Shown: positions 39,281 to 49,309 of the stretch, piece after piece | Layout of the letters: every line of letters begins with the position of its first letter | Position numbering within the stretch: position 1 is the first letter of the stretch | DNA from: JAOSJL01 sp963704035 | Lineage (GTDB): Bacteria > Actinomycetota > Acidimicrobiia > IMCC26256 > JAOSJL01 | Direction: 5' to 3' | Assembly (NCBI GenBank): GCA_963704035.1 | Contig: CAVPGR010000004.1 | Location: forward strand, 310,001-374,000 | Length of the DNA: 64,000 nt | Translations under genes and position numbers: made by a program | The notes under the pieces: model-generated | Told to the model about the DNA's origin: nothing | Database searches by the model: none | The model's input: the letters and a program-made list of their open reading frames with translations, nothing else

Positions 39281-40447
39281 TCAGCCGCCCCGACTCAACA
39301 TCCTCGGGAGCAGCGTGTGTCCGGGTACCGGCGGCAGGTTGGCGACGGCGCTCTCGGTGTAGGGGCGGCCCTCGGTCTCCCGTTCGGAATCGAAGATGAG
39401 ATACGGCACGGCGTCGGTGCTGTGGGTCATCGTCTCGAGCGGTGTGGCGTGGTCGGGCATCATCAGGATCCGGTGCGGGCCGAGCCGGTCGAGTGCCTCC
39501 ACGAGCGGGCCGATGATCTCGCTGTCCCAGCGCTCGAGCGCGTTCACCTTCTCGTCCACCAGGCCCTGGTGGCCCGCCTCGTCGGTGGCCTCCACGTGAA
39601 GCAGGAAGAAGTCGCGGTCCTCGAGACTCGTGAGACATGCATCGCGTTGTCCGCCGTAGTCGTTGTCGAACCCCGCGGTGGCCCCGGGGACGTCGACCAC
39701 CTCCAGACCCGTGAGTACCCCGAGACCGCGGACCAGATCGACCGCGGAGCTCAGCCGTCCCTCGACGCCGTGGCGCTGCGCGAAGTCGGCCAACACGGGC
39801 GAGCGGCCCTGTCCCCAGAGCCAGATCTGGTTCGCCGTCGCGCCGACACGCTCGGCCGCCGCCGCCACGACCGGGCGTGACCTCTCCATCAGGTCGATCA
39901 GCGTCGGGGCCGACGCACCCGTCGGCGACACGACCGCCTTCCCGGTGAGGTCGTGGGGCGGGACGCATTCGGCGTCACCGGCGCTGTCCGGGAGTACCGC
40001 GAGGTGCCGGTACTCGACCCCGGCGTGGAAGCGGACGTCGTCGCCGGCGAATGCCGCGGACAGCGCTTCGACGATCGGGGCCGCCTGTTCGGTCGAGAGG
40101 TGCCCGGCGGCGAAGTCGACCATCGTGTCGTCGTCGACCGTGACGAGGTTGCACCGGTACGCGACCTCGTCGGGCGCCAGGTCGACGCCCATCGCCGCCG
40201 CCTCGATCGGCGCGCGTCCGGTGTGGAACTCCTCGGGGTCGTACCCGAGGATCGCCATGTTCCCGACGTCGCTGCCCGGCGGCATCCCGTCGGGGATCAC
40301 CGCGGCGCGCCCCACCTCCGAACCTGCGCTGAGCGCGTCGAGATTCGGCGTGACCGACACCTCGAGAGGCGTCCGGCCGTCGAGCGCGAGCAACGGTCGG
40401 TCGGCACAACCATCAGGGACGAGGACGACGTATCGCACGTCAGGCAT
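39281..40447 (-). CDS. apgM: ApgM-family phosphomutase, likely non-orthologous homoserine kinase (TIGR02535 type)
   Basis: 388 aa, alkaline phosphatase superfamily. VVLVPDGCADRPL (metal Asp), EVGRAAVIPDGMPPGSDVGNMAILGYDPEEFHTGRAPIEAAAMG (catalytic Ser in GSDVGNM), LLHVEATDEAGHQG and MMPDHATPLETMTHSTDAVP match archaeal-type cofactor-independent phosphoglycerate mutase (COG3635). The TIGR02535 subgroup is described as a proposed homoserine kinase in genomes without thrB. Here it lies between rho and thrC, where thrB sits in M. tuberculosis, and no GHMP kinase is seen. Phosphoglycerate mutase activity remains the alternative. Divergent from the following lipoprotein gene. Confidence 0.82.
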   Translation of the reverse strand: MPDVRYVVLVPDGCADRPLLALDGRTPLEVSVTPNLDALSAGSEVGRAAVIPDGMPPGSDVGNMAILGYDPEEFHTGRAPIEAAAMGVDLAPDEVAYRCNLVTVDDDTMVDFAAGHLSTEQAAPIVEALSAAFAGDDVRFHAGVEYRHLAVLPDSAGDAECVPPHDLTGKAVVSPTGASAPTLIDLMERSRPVVAAAAERVGATANQIWLWGQGRSPVLADFAQRHGVEGRLSSAVDLVRGLGVLTGLEVVDVPGATAGFDNDYGGQRDACLTSLEDRDFFLLHVEATDEAGHQGLVDEKVNALERWDSEIIGPLVEALDRLGPHRILMMPDHATPLETMTHSTDAVPYLIFDSERETEGRPYTESAVANLPPVPGHTLLPRMLSRGG

Positions 40448-40492
40448 CGTAGGCGCGCCCGACACGCGCTCCTGCGTGGGTAACGTCGCCGG

Positions 40493-41753
40493 ATGCGACG
40501 AGCTCGGCCGGTTGTCACAGCGTGCGCGACCGTGATCCTCGTCGTGTTGTCCGCGTGTTCGAGCGATAGCGGAGACACATCCGCGGAGCCCTCCACCGTC
40601 GACCCACCGACCTCCACGCCCGACGCACCATCGAGCACCGCCGTTCCGACGACCACGACGCCGCCACCGGACCTCGCGGCCGTCGATGTGAACCTCACCG
40701 AGGTCGCGAACCTCACTGCACCCACAGCACTCACCGCCCGTCCGGGTGACGACGCCCTCTACATCGCCGAAAAGCCGGGCCGCTGTCCGCGTCCTACGCG
40801 ACGGAACGGTCTCGGAGACACCCGTGCTCGACATCACCGACCTCGTCTCGGGTGATTCCGAACAGGGTCTACTCGGTCTGGCGTTCTCCGGCGACGGATC
40901 GCGACTCTTCGTCGACTACACCAACGGTTCGGGTGACACCCGCGTCGCCGAGTACCGCATGGACGGCGACGTCGCGGTGTCCTCCTCGGCGCGCGAGGTA
41001 CTCGCGGTCGACCAGCCGTTCGCCAACCACAACGGCGGCGAGCTGCAACGCGGGCCGGACGGCCTTCTCTACGTGGCTCTGGGCGACGGTGGCGGCGCGG
41101 GTGATCCCGACGACAACGGCCAGGACCGCTCGACGCTGCTGGGGTCGATCCTCCGCATCGACCCGGCCCAGGGGGATCCCTACGGCGTGCCGGCCGACAA
41201 CCCCTTCGTGTCCGACGACGACGCCCGTGGCGAGATCTTCGTGTGGGGTCTGCGGAACCCGTGGCGTTTCTCGTTCGACAGCGCCACCGGCGACCTCTGG
41301 ATCGGAGACGTCGGGCAGGACACGATCGAGGAGATCGACATGCGCCCCGCCGGCGAGGCGGCCGGTACGAACTTCGGATGGTCGGCCTTCGAGGGGACCC
41401 GCGCCTTCGACGAAAGCGCAGCCGGTGACGTCGCAGGTGACGTCGCAGGTGACGTCGCAGGTGACGCTGTCGCTCCCGTGTTCGAGTACGACCGCTCGAA
41501 CGGCGAGTGCTCCGTGACCGGAGGCTATGTGTACCGGGGTGCAGCGATTCCGAACCTCGTCGGCGCCTATGTGTACGGCGACTTCTGCCGAGGCAACATC
41601 GACGCCCTCGTTCTCGACAACGGTGCGGTCGCTGCTCAGCGATCGCTCGACGTCGAGGTGCCGAGCCTGTCGTCGTTCGGACAGGGGTCTGACGGCGAGT
41701 TGTACGCGCTCAGCCTCGACGGACCCGTCTACCGCATCGACCCCGCCGGCTGA
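40493..41753 (+). CDS. PQQ-dependent aldose sugar dehydrogenase-like lipoprotein, one frame break
   Basis: About 419 aa from ATG 40493, with TAACGT six bases before (40481-40486), leaderless-type. Lipobox LSAC (residues ~19-22) after a hydrophobic signal, then a Ser/Thr/Pro linker. One extra C near 40785 must be removed so AEKPG continues into AVRVLRDGTV. The six-bladed propeller core follows: QGLLGLAFSGDG, NHNGGELQRGPDGLLYVALGDGG, GLRNPWRFSFD, GDVGQDTIEEID, NFGWSAFEG and VFEYDRSNGECSVTGGYVYRG, as in YliI/GdhB glucose/sorbosone dehydrogenases. Extracytoplasmic. Substrate unknown. Confidence 0.85.
41424..41466 (+). repeat. 12-bp tandem repeat encoding Gly-Asp-Val-Ala
   Basis: Three exact copies of GGTGACGTCGCA and a partial fourth lie inside the sugar dehydrogenase gene, in a surface loop between propeller strands (after FDESAA). 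The unit is a multiple of three, so length changes keep the frame. Confidence 0.85.
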
Positions 41754-41772
41754 CCACTCTTGGCGCCGAAGA

Positions 41773-42589
41773 TCAGTCGGTCTTCATCATCGCGGCCGCG
41801 ACCCTGCGCGTCACGGCGGCCGGCATCGTGCTGCTGCTTCCGGCCATGACCTTGTTGGTCCAGCCCGGTACCGACACGGCCTTGCCGCGCCGGAGATCCG
41901 CGAGTGCACCCTCCACGACGGTGTCGGGGGTCGTCCACAGGAACTCGGGGACGCGGCCTTCCTCGTCGCCCGACGCCGAGACGGTCCTGGAATTCGGTGC
42001 GGGTGAACCCCGGCTCGAGGACCATGACATGCACGCCCGCCTCCTTGAGCTCCACATGTAGTGACTGCGAGAACGACGAAACGAACGCCTTGGTGCCGGC
42101 GTAGGTCGCCATGTTCGGTGTCGGCTGGCGGGAAGCCAGCGACGACACGTTGAGAATCGCCCCGTGACCCCGCGACACCATCGCCGGGACGGCAGCGTGC
42201 GCGAGCCGGACCACCGCGATGACGTTGAGCTCGATCTCATCGACCTCGCGGTCGACCGGGATGCGATCGAAGCGACCGATGGTCCCGAACCCCGCGTTGT
42301 TCACGAGCAGATCGACGGGAGCCTCCGTCGACGAGACACGGCCTTCGACCCGCTCCAACTCCTCGGGGTCGGTGAGGTCGGCGGCGAGAACCTCGGCTCG
42401 GGCGCCGTGATCCGCGTCGAGGTCCTTCGCGAGCGCCTCGAGCCGTGCCCGGTCGCGGGCGACGAGCACGAGGTCGTGGCCCCCGGCACCGAGATAACGC
42501 GCGAACTGCTCGCCGATACCCGCCGAGGCTCCGGTCACCAAGGCGACCGGCCGCTCCGATTCCGTCCCCGTGCTGTCATCGTCGGCCAT
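41773..42589 (-). CDS. Short-chain dehydrogenase/reductase, one frame break
   Basis: About 271 aa from ATG 42589, GGGGAG upstream. Rossmann motif TGASAGIGEQFARYL (~19-33), DLTDPEEL, NNAGFGTIG, Ser in LNVSSLASRQP and active-site YAGTK. This is the DltE/YdfG-like classical SDR type that often acts on fatty or keto compounds. One extra base at about 41985 shifts the frame; correcting it gives GDEEGRVPEFLWTTPDTVVEGALADLRRGKAVSVPGWTNKVMA. Convergent with the dehydrogenase gene, 19 bases apart. Confidence 0.85.
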
Positions 42590-42680
42590 GCTCCGCTCCC
42601 CCACTCGTTCGCACCCGCTGTCGCGGGTCTCGGAGTCACCGTGTTCGCGCCGTCCCCCGAACGCCCCGGTTTCCGGACTC

Positions 42681-43751
42681 TCAGAGTCCCAGTTCGTCGG
42701 CCACCGCCGCCACTGTGGCCTCCCGGGGAGCACCCAGCTCGACCGAGTCGGTCGCCCTCTCGGGGTCCTTCAGGCCATGACCGGTCAGGGTGCACACGAC
42801 CGTCTCGCCTCTCTCCACGAGCCCCGACTCCGCCGCTTTGAGCAGACCGGCCACCGAAGCCGCCGAAGCCGGTTCGACGAAGCAGCCCTCCGAGGAGGCG
42901 AGGAGGTGGTACGCATCGAGGATCTCGGCATCGGTCACAGAGTCGATCACGCCGCCCGATGCGTCTCTCGCCTCGATCGCCGCGGCCCAGCTCGCGGGGT
43001 TCCCGACCCGGATGGCGGTGGCGATCGTCTCGGGGTGCGCCACGGGCTCCCCGTGCACGATGGGGGCGGCACCGGCCGCCTGCCATCCGAGCATGCGCGG
43101 AGAACGGGTGGCGCGACCCCGCTGCGCGTACTCGACGTAGCCGCGCCAGTACGCCGTGATGTTGCCGGCGTTGCCGACGGGAATGCAGTGGACGTCGGGT
43201 GCGTCACCGAGCGTGTCGACGATCTCGAACGCGCCCGTCTTCTGACCCTCGATGCGATAGGGATTCACCGAGTTCACGACCGTGACCGCGCCCGTGGCTC
43301 CGAGCTCGCGTACGACGGTGAGCGCGTCGTCGAAGTTACCGTCGATCGGGACGACCCGTGCACCGTGCATGATCGCCTGCGCGAGCTTGCCGAGCGCGAC
43401 GTGACCGGCGGGGATGACGACGGCCGCCGTGAGACCGGCGCGAGCGGCGTAGGCGGCGACCGACGCGGACGTGTTGCCGGTCGACGCGCACATGACGACC
43501 TTCGCGCCCTCTTCGAGAGCCTTGGAGATGGCGAGGGTCATGCCGCGGTCCTTGAAGGACCCGGTCGGGTTCGCGCTCTCCATCTTCAGGAGCACACGCG
43601 CTCCGACGCGCTGCGAGAGGTGAGGTGCCTCGACGAGCGGGGTGCCACCTTCGAGGAGCGTCACGACGGGCGTCGCCGCCGACACGTCGAGATACTCCCG
43701 GTAGCGCTCGATCACACCGGGCCACGACGGAGGCGCTTGTTTGGGGCTCAC
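42681..43751 (-). CDS. thrC: Threonine synthase
   Basis: PLP enzyme making threonine from O-phosphohomoserine. 356 aa from GTG 43751, overlapping the hom stop (GTGA). LLEGGTPLVEAPHLS, NPTGSFKDRGM (PLP lysine in SFKDRG), CASTGNTSASVAAYAARAG, IPVGNAGNITAYWRGY and GHGLKDPE are typical of class II-like actinobacterial ThrC. Its phosphohomoserine substrate requires a homoserine kinase, for which the ApgM-type gene at 39.3 kb is the candidate. Confidence 0.96.
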   Translation of the reverse strand: MSPKQAPPSWPGVIERYREYLDVSAATPVVTLLEGGTPLVEAPHLSQRVGARVLLKMESANPTGSFKDRGMTLAISKALEEGAKVVMCASTGNTSASVAAYAARAGLTAAVVIPAGHVALGKLAQAIMHGARVVPIDGNFDDALTVVRELGATGAVTVVNSVNPYRIEGQKTGAFEIVDTLGDAPDVHCIPVGNAGNITAYWRGYVEYAQRGRATRSPRMLGWQAAGAAPIVHGEPVAHPETIATAIRVGNPASWAAAIEARDASGGVIDSVTDAEILDAYHLLASSEGCFVEPASAASVAGLLKAAESGLVERGETVVCTLTGHGLKDPERATDSVELGAPREATVAAVADELGL

Positions 43752-45091
43752 GTGTCGTCGCCGATCACGCGCAACATCCGGCCCACACTCTTGACGGCTT
43801 CGTGACCACGGAGCTCGTCGAGAGTCGCCGTGAAATCTGATTCGGCGGCCGGGTGCGTGACGAGATTGAGCTGTGCCTCGTCACCCAGCCCGTGCTGTTG
43901 CATCAGCTTGATCGACACACCATGACGACCGAACACGCCGGCGATCGCGGCGAGAACGCCGGGGCGGTCGGTGACCTCCATCGGCACGTAGAACTGCGAC
44001 TCGACGTCGCCGATGGGCCGGATGCACCGCGAGGCGAGCGTACCCATCGCCGCGCCGGGGTGACCTCCCGCCAGATTGCGGGCAGCATCGACGATGTCGC
44101 CGAGAACCGCGCTCGCGGTGGGACCTCCGCCCGCTCCACGTCCGTAGAGCATGAGCTCGCCCACGGCGTCACCCTCGATGAACACGGCGTTGAAGGACTC
44201 GCGTACAGCGGCGAGTGGATGGCCGTCGGGGACCATCGCGGGGTGAACTCGCACGGCGACGTCGTCGCCCTGCTCGTCGGCGATGGCGAGCAGCTTCACG
44301 ACATATCCGAGCTTCCGTGCTGCCTCGATGTCGTCGATCGTGATGTCGGTGATTCCCTCGCGGTGGACATCACCGAGGGTGACGAGTGCACCGAACGCGA
44401 TGGATGCGACGATCGCCGCCTTGGCGGCGGCGTCGAATCCCTCGATGTCGGCGGTGGGGTCGGCCTCGGCGTAGCCCAGCGCCTGCGCCTCGGCAAGCGC
44501 TTCGTCGAAACCGGCACCCGACTCCGACATGCGCGTGAGGATGTAGTTCGTGGTCCCGTTGACGATGCCGAGTACCCGCCGGATGCGGTCGCCGGCGACG
44601 GACTCGCGCAGCGGACGGATCAGCGGGATCCCACCACCGACCGAAGCCTCGAAGAGAAAGTCGACGCCCGACGCGGCCGCCCGGTCGAACAACTCGACAC
44701 CGGCGTGCGCGATCAGTTCCTTGTTGGCCGTGACCACGGGCTTGTGCGCGTCGAGCGCAGCGACGACGAGGCTCTGCGCCGGATCGGTTCCGCCGATGAG
44801 CTCGACGACGAGGTCGACGTCGTCGGAATCCACGACGGACGCGGCGTCGTCGGTGAACACCGACGCCGCCACCGGGACGTCCCGATCGCGCGAGGTGTCG
44901 CGGACCCCGACGTGTGTCACCACGAGCTGAACCCCGGTGCGCTGCGCGATCACGGGTGCGTGAGCGTCGACGAGCCGGATCAGTGCTCCACCGACGTGAC
45001 CGCACCCGAGAACTCCGAGGCGAATGATGGTGTCGGTCTGGCGCGTGTCGGCCCGGCCGATATCGCTCGCGGTCGGGTTCGGGGTGGTCAT
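43748..45091 (-). CDS. hom: Homoserine dehydrogenase with ACT domain
   Basis: NAD(P)H-dependent reduction of aspartate semialdehyde to homoserine. 447 aa from ATG 45091 (GGAG 6-9 bases upstream). Rossmann GVLGCGHVGGALIRL, VVTANKELIAHAG, ASVGGGIPLIRPLRES, GIVNGTTNYILTRM and EADPTADIEGFDAAAKAAI (catalytic Lys/Asp region). The C-terminal ~80 residues (FYVPMEVTDRPGVLAAIAGVFGRHGVSIK) are an ACT domain, so threonine feedback control is likely. 13 bases after lysA and coupled to thrC. Confidence 0.96.
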   Translation of the reverse strand: MTTPNPTASDIGRADTRQTDTIIRLGVLGCGHVGGALIRLVDAHAPVIAQRTGVQLVVTHVGVRDTSRDRDVPVAASVFTDDAASVVDSDDVDLVVELIGGTDPAQSLVVAALDAHKPVVTANKELIAHAGVELFDRAAASGVDFLFEASVGGGIPLIRPLRESVAGDRIRRVLGIVNGTTNYILTRMSESGAGFDEALAEAQALGYAEADPTADIEGFDAAAKAAIVASIAFGALVTLGDVHREGITDITIDDIEAARKLGYVVKLLAIADEQGDDVAVRVHPAMVPDGHPLAAVRESFNAVFIEGDAVGELMLYGRGAGGGPTASAVLGDIVDAARNLAGGHPGAAMGTLASRCIRPIGDVESQFYVPMEVTDRPGVLAAIAGVFGRHGVSIKLMQQHGLGDEAQLNLVTHPAAESDFTATLDELRGHEAVKSVGRMLRVIGDDT

Positions 45092-45104
45092 GGTCTCCAG
45101 CTTC

Positions 45105-46440
45105 TCACGCCGGGTCGTCCAGACCGATGAGATCTTCGGCCGTCTCCCGACGTGTGACCACTCGGGCCTGTCCCTCGCGAACGAACACGATCGCCGGGCG
45201 CGGCATTTTGTTGTAGTTGGACGCCATGGCGTAGCCGTACGCACCCGTCACGGGCGTGGCCAGGATGTCGCCGACGGCGACGTCGGCGGGGAGTCGGGCG
45301 TCGGACACGACGAGGTCGCCCTGTTCGCAGTGCTTGCCGACAACGGTCGCGGTGAGGGGGCGTTCGGACTCCGCTCGGGTCGGGAGAAATGTCTCGTAGA
45401 GGGAGCCGTAGGCGGCGGGTCGGATGTTGTCGCTCATTCCGCCGTCGACCGCGACGTAGGTACGGATTCCTTCGATGTTCTTGATCGTGCCGACGGTGTA
45501 GAGGGTCAGGCCGGCGGGAGCCGCAATGGAACGGCCGGGTTCGACGCTGAGCACGGGCTCCCCCTCGAGTGAGGCCCGGTGCCAGGCGTCGCTCAGCGCG
45601 CCACGGAGCACCTGCGCGTACTGACCGATGTCCGGGACATCGTCCTCCGGCGCGTACCGCACGCCGAGTCCACCGCCCAGATCGAGCTCCCGCGCGAGAA
45701 CTCCGGTGGCTGCCGCCATCGCCGCCACGAACTCCACGACGACGTGGGCCGCTTCCGCGAACGCGTCGAGCACGAAGACCTGTGAGCCGATGTGGACGTG
45801 CAGCCCCACCAACCGCATCTCCGAGGACGTCGCCATCCGTCCGAACGCCGTGGCCGCCGCGCCGGTGGCGATCGAGAGGCCGAACTTCGTGTCGTCGATT
45901 CCGGTGGTGACCGCCTCGTGGGTGTGCGCCTCGACCCCGGGGGTGACGCGGCAGGAGAACGTCGGGCGCGGGAAGCCCCGCGTCGACGAGCCCGGTGATG
46001 CGGTCGATCTCGTCGGACGAGTCGACGACGATGCGCCCGACACCCGACTCCAGCGCGGCGGCCAGTTCGTCGGATGACTTGTTGTTGCCGTGAAAGACGA
46101 TGCGTTCGGGAGGGAACCCCGCACGGCGCGCCACCTCGAGCTCCCCACCGGTGGCGACGTCGAGCCCGAGGCCTTCGTCTTCGACGAGTCGCGCCATCGC
46201 GAGATTGAGGAAAGCCTTGGAGGCGTAGAGGACACCGTCGCCGAAGTGCTCCCGGTACTCGCGGGCCCGGCCGCGGAGTTCCTCCTCGTCGTAGACGAAC
46301 AACGGTGTACCGAAGCGCTCCGCCAGCTCCACCAGGTCGCAGCCGCCGAGTGCGCAGCGACCGTCGGTACCGACACGGGCCGTGCGCCCGAGAAGAGAAA
46401 GGTCGAACGGAGACGCGTCTCCCGCTCCCGGCGTGCTCAC
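45105..46440 (-). CDS. lysA: Diaminopimelate decarboxylase, one frame break
   Basis: Last step of lysine synthesis, PLP-dependent. About 444 aa from GTG 46440, overlapping the argS stop (GTGA). FGTPLFVYDEEELRGRAREY, VLYASKAFLNLAMARLV (PLP lysine in YASKAF), VFHGNNKS, then after removing one base near 45965 SCRVTPGVEAHTHEAVTTGIDDTKFGLS, LVGLHVHIGSQV, LDLGGGLGVRY and VEPGRSIAAPAG. The C-terminal ATVVGKHCEQGDLVV has the catalytic Cys-Glu pair (CEqgD). Between argS and hom as in M. tuberculosis. Confidence 0.94.
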
Positions 46441-48105
46441 GGGCCCTCGGAATCCGCCTCGGAACCCGCCTCGGGCTCCCGGCGCTCCATCGACTCCGGT
46501 GCCGAGACCCCGAGGAGGCCCAGACCCGACCCGAGCGCGATCCGCACCGCCTCGGCCAGCCAGAGCCGCGCCTGGGTGAGTTCCTCGTCGTCGGTCACGA
46601 CACGGCACTCGGCGTAGAAGCGGTGGAACCTGCCCGCCAGGTCGCGTACCCAGTTCGTGACCTTGTACGGCGCCCGGAACTCGGCGGCCTCTACCACGAC
46701 CTCGTCGAAGGCATGGACCGCGCGGAGGAGATCGAGCTCGCGTTCGTCGGTGAGCGGCGCGAGGTCGACGTCGTCGAGCGGACGGCGCGCGACTCCGGCA
46801 TCCCTGGCGTGGCGGGCGATGGACGCAATACGGGCGTGCGCGTACTGGACGTAGTACACGGGATTCTCCATCGACTGAGCCGTCACCACGTCGAGATCGA
46901 TGGTCTGGGCGGTGTCGACGCTCTGGAGAAGAAAGGTGAGGCGGCACGCGTCGGGGTCCACCTCATCCAGGATGTCCGCCAGGGTGACCACGTCGCCCGC
47001 GCGTTTCGAGAGACGGACCGATTCGCCCCCGCGTTCGAGGCGGACGAGTTGGCCCAGGATGACCTCGGGCTCACCGGGCCCCGCCCCCAGGGCCTGCATC
47101 CCTGCCTGGATGGACGGCACCTGGCCGTGGTGGTCGGCGCCCCAGATGTCGATCAGGTGGGTCCAGCCGCGGCGCAACTTGTCGCGGTGATACGCGAAGT
47201 CGGCCGCCAGGTAGGTGGTCGTACCGTCGCTGCGGACCAGAACACGGTCGCGTTGGTCGCCGTAGTCACTGGAGCGCAACCAGGTTGCACCGTCGGCCTC
47301 GAACGTGACCCCGGCCTTTTGGAGTTCGCCCAAGACATCGGCGACATCGCCGCGGTCGTGCAACGTGCGTTCGGAGAACCACGTGTCGAATTCCACTCCG
47401 ATCCGGGCGAGATCCGATCGCAGTTGGCCGACCACGTGTTCGTATCCCCAGTCGCGCGCCCGGTCGACCGTCACCCCGTCGCCGAGCTCGGCGCGCATGG
47501 TGACGGCCATGTCGGCGAGATAGGCGCCGTGGTACCCGTCGTCGGGGGGCTCGCGGTCTTCGTAGCGCGCGAGGAGCGACGCCGCGAACGTGTCGAGCTG
47601 CGCTCCCCGCATCGTTCAGGTAGTACTCCCGGTGCACCGTGGCCCCGCACGCCTCTAGGAGGTTGGCGATCGCGTCGCCGACTGCGACCCACCGCCCTCC
47701 TCCGGCGTGAAGAGGCCCGGTGGGGTTGGCCGAGACGAATTCGAGGTTCACGCGGTCGCCCTCGAGCGCGTTCGAGCGACCGACCTCTCCTCCGGCGGCG
47801 ACCGTGGCGCGCAGCACGTCGTGGAGCCAGCCGGGACCGAGATGGAAGTTCACGAACCCGGGGCCGGCGACCTCCACCCGGACCACGTGGGGCGGCAGGT
47901 CGGCACGCAGCACCTCCGCGAGCTCCTCGGCCACCTCCCGCGGCCTGCGTCCGGCAGGTTTCGCCACCTGGAGCGCCACGTTGGTGGACCAGTCGCCGTG
48001 CTCTCTCGCCTTCGGGGCCGACAGCTCCACGCCGCTTGCGGGCGCGGGAAACCCAGCCGTCTCGAGAGCGGCGAGGACCGAGCAACGGATCGCGTCGAGA
48101 GTCAC
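46437..48105 (-). CDS. argS: Arginyl-tRNA synthetase, one frame break
   Basis: Class I synthetase, about 555 aa. GTG 48105 gives the family's N-terminus (VTLDAIRCSVLAALETAG). ArgRS features: EHGDWSTNVALQVAK, VEVAGPGFVNFHL, EFVSANPTGPLHAGGGR (HIGH-like), and after removing one G near 47612 GAQLDTFAASLLARYE. KMSKS-like LSKRAGDVVTL and the C-terminal anticodon-binding helices (YYVQYAHARIASIARHARDAG) follow. A TACGAT -10-like hexamer lies about 60 bases upstream of the start. A tRNA-Arg gene lies 2 kb away. Confidence 0.94.
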
Positions 48106-48315
48106 CGAGGGTGAGGCCGGACGGATCGGAAGGAAGAGGACATCACTCGCACCGGCCTGTGCATCGTATCCGCCGGCGGCCCTTCGCGGGAGCACACGGG
48201 TGCCGGGTAACACGGCCGGAGAAAGATGGCTCGGCACGAACCGGACGATTCGGGTACGCTGTAGATCGGTCCGGAGCGCCGCTCGTGCGGTGTCGCCGGC
48301 CGAAGCCACCGTCGG

Positions 48316-48351
48316 GCAAGACGGACGCGCAAGACGGACGCGCAAGACGGA
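48316..48351 (+). repeat. 13-bp tandem repeat in front of the diguanylate cyclase
   Basis: GCAAGACGGACGC occurs twice in full (48316-48328, 48329-48341) and a third time in part, ending about 15 bases before the GTG start. TACGCT at about 48253 is a promoter-like -10 upstream. Copy number would change leader length. Confidence 0.7.
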
Positions 48352-48364
48352 AGGGCGGGAAGAC

Positions 48365-49309
48365 GTGATCGATGCGAGCGGAGCCGAGCAGGCTTCCCGC
48401 GTGTTCGCTCCCGCTTCGGAGACCGACCATGACACCACGGAGCGCGTTCACACCGAGAGTGGGGATGCGCGCCCCGAACATGCGCGCCCCGAACAGGCGC
48501 GCTCGGAACACACCCCGCTTTCGGAGAACGACCGCGGGAGTGACGCCGTGATGTCGCCGGTGATCGACCTCGTGAACGAGCTCGCCACCGACGGCGCGGG
48601 TCTCTCGCTCATCTACCGCGCACTCGACGACGTTGTCGACCGCTGCGACCTCGTCGACGCCGCCGTTGTGGTGGAAGAACCCGGGCTCGGTCGCCAGGTC
48701 TTTCGCGCAGGGCGACGACCGATCGGGGAGGCCGACGAGGCGTTGCTCACGGCTCCCACCGGCCTCTACACCGAGCCGGAGATCTCCAACGCCGATTTCG
48801 ACCCGGGTCTGCTCGTCAACCTCTGCGTGCTCGCGCTCCGTCTGGAAGTCCTGCGCTACGACGCGTGGCACGATCCTCTCACCGGTCTCTTCGACCGGCG
48901 CAGCTTCGACCGGCTTCTCGAGATGTCGACGGCCCGCGCCATCCGCCACGACTGGCCCTTCACTCTCGTCATCCTCGACGTCGACCACCTGAAGGACATC
49001 AACGACAACGACGGACATGCCGCGGGTGATGCCGCTCTGCGGACGGTCGCCGACCGCTTCCGCAACGTCCTGCGTTTCGGTGACAACGCCGCGCGTATCG
49101 GCGGCGACGAGTTCGCTCTGATCCTGCCGGGCACCGATCCCGCCGAGGTCCCGGGCCTCCTCGAGCGGGTCCGTCAGGGAGAGGGCACCACGCCGGTCCC
49201 GACCTTGTCGTTCGGTGCCGCGCAGTGCCCCACGGAAGCGAAGGACTACGACACATTGTTCCGTCTCGCCGACGAGCGGATGTACGCAGCAAAGGGCCGC
49301 CGCGCATGA
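48365..49309 (+). CDS. Diguanylate cyclase (GGDEF)
   Basis: 314 aa from GTG 48365 with GGGAAG upstream. The first ~60 residues are a polar, repetitive tail (ARPEHARPEQARSEH). Residues ~65-165 form an alpha-helical region of unknown role, then a GGDEF domain begins DPLTGLFDRRSFDRLL, with DVDHLKDINDNDGHAAGDAALR (metal/GTP site) and the active-site loop ARIGGDEFALIL. RFGD at the I-site position (RxxD) implies product inhibition. No membrane segments. Makes c-di-GMP, whose likely receiver here is the PilZ glycosyltransferase. Translationally coupled to the next gene. Confidence 0.92.
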   Translation: MIDASGAEQASRVFAPASETDHDTTERVHTESGDARPEHARPEQARSEHTPLSENDRGSDAVMSPVIDLVNELATDGAGLSLIYRALDDVVDRCDLVDAAVVVEEPGLGRQVFRAGRRPIGEADEALLTAPTGLYTEPEISNADFDPGLLVNLCVLALRLEVLRYDAWHDPLTGLFDRRSFDRLLEMSTARAIRHDWPFTLVILDVDHLKDINDNDGHAAGDAALRTVADRFRNVLRFGDNAARIGGDEFALILPGTDPAEVPGLLERVRQGEGTTPVPTLSFGAAQCPTEAKDYDTLFRLADERMYAAKGRRA

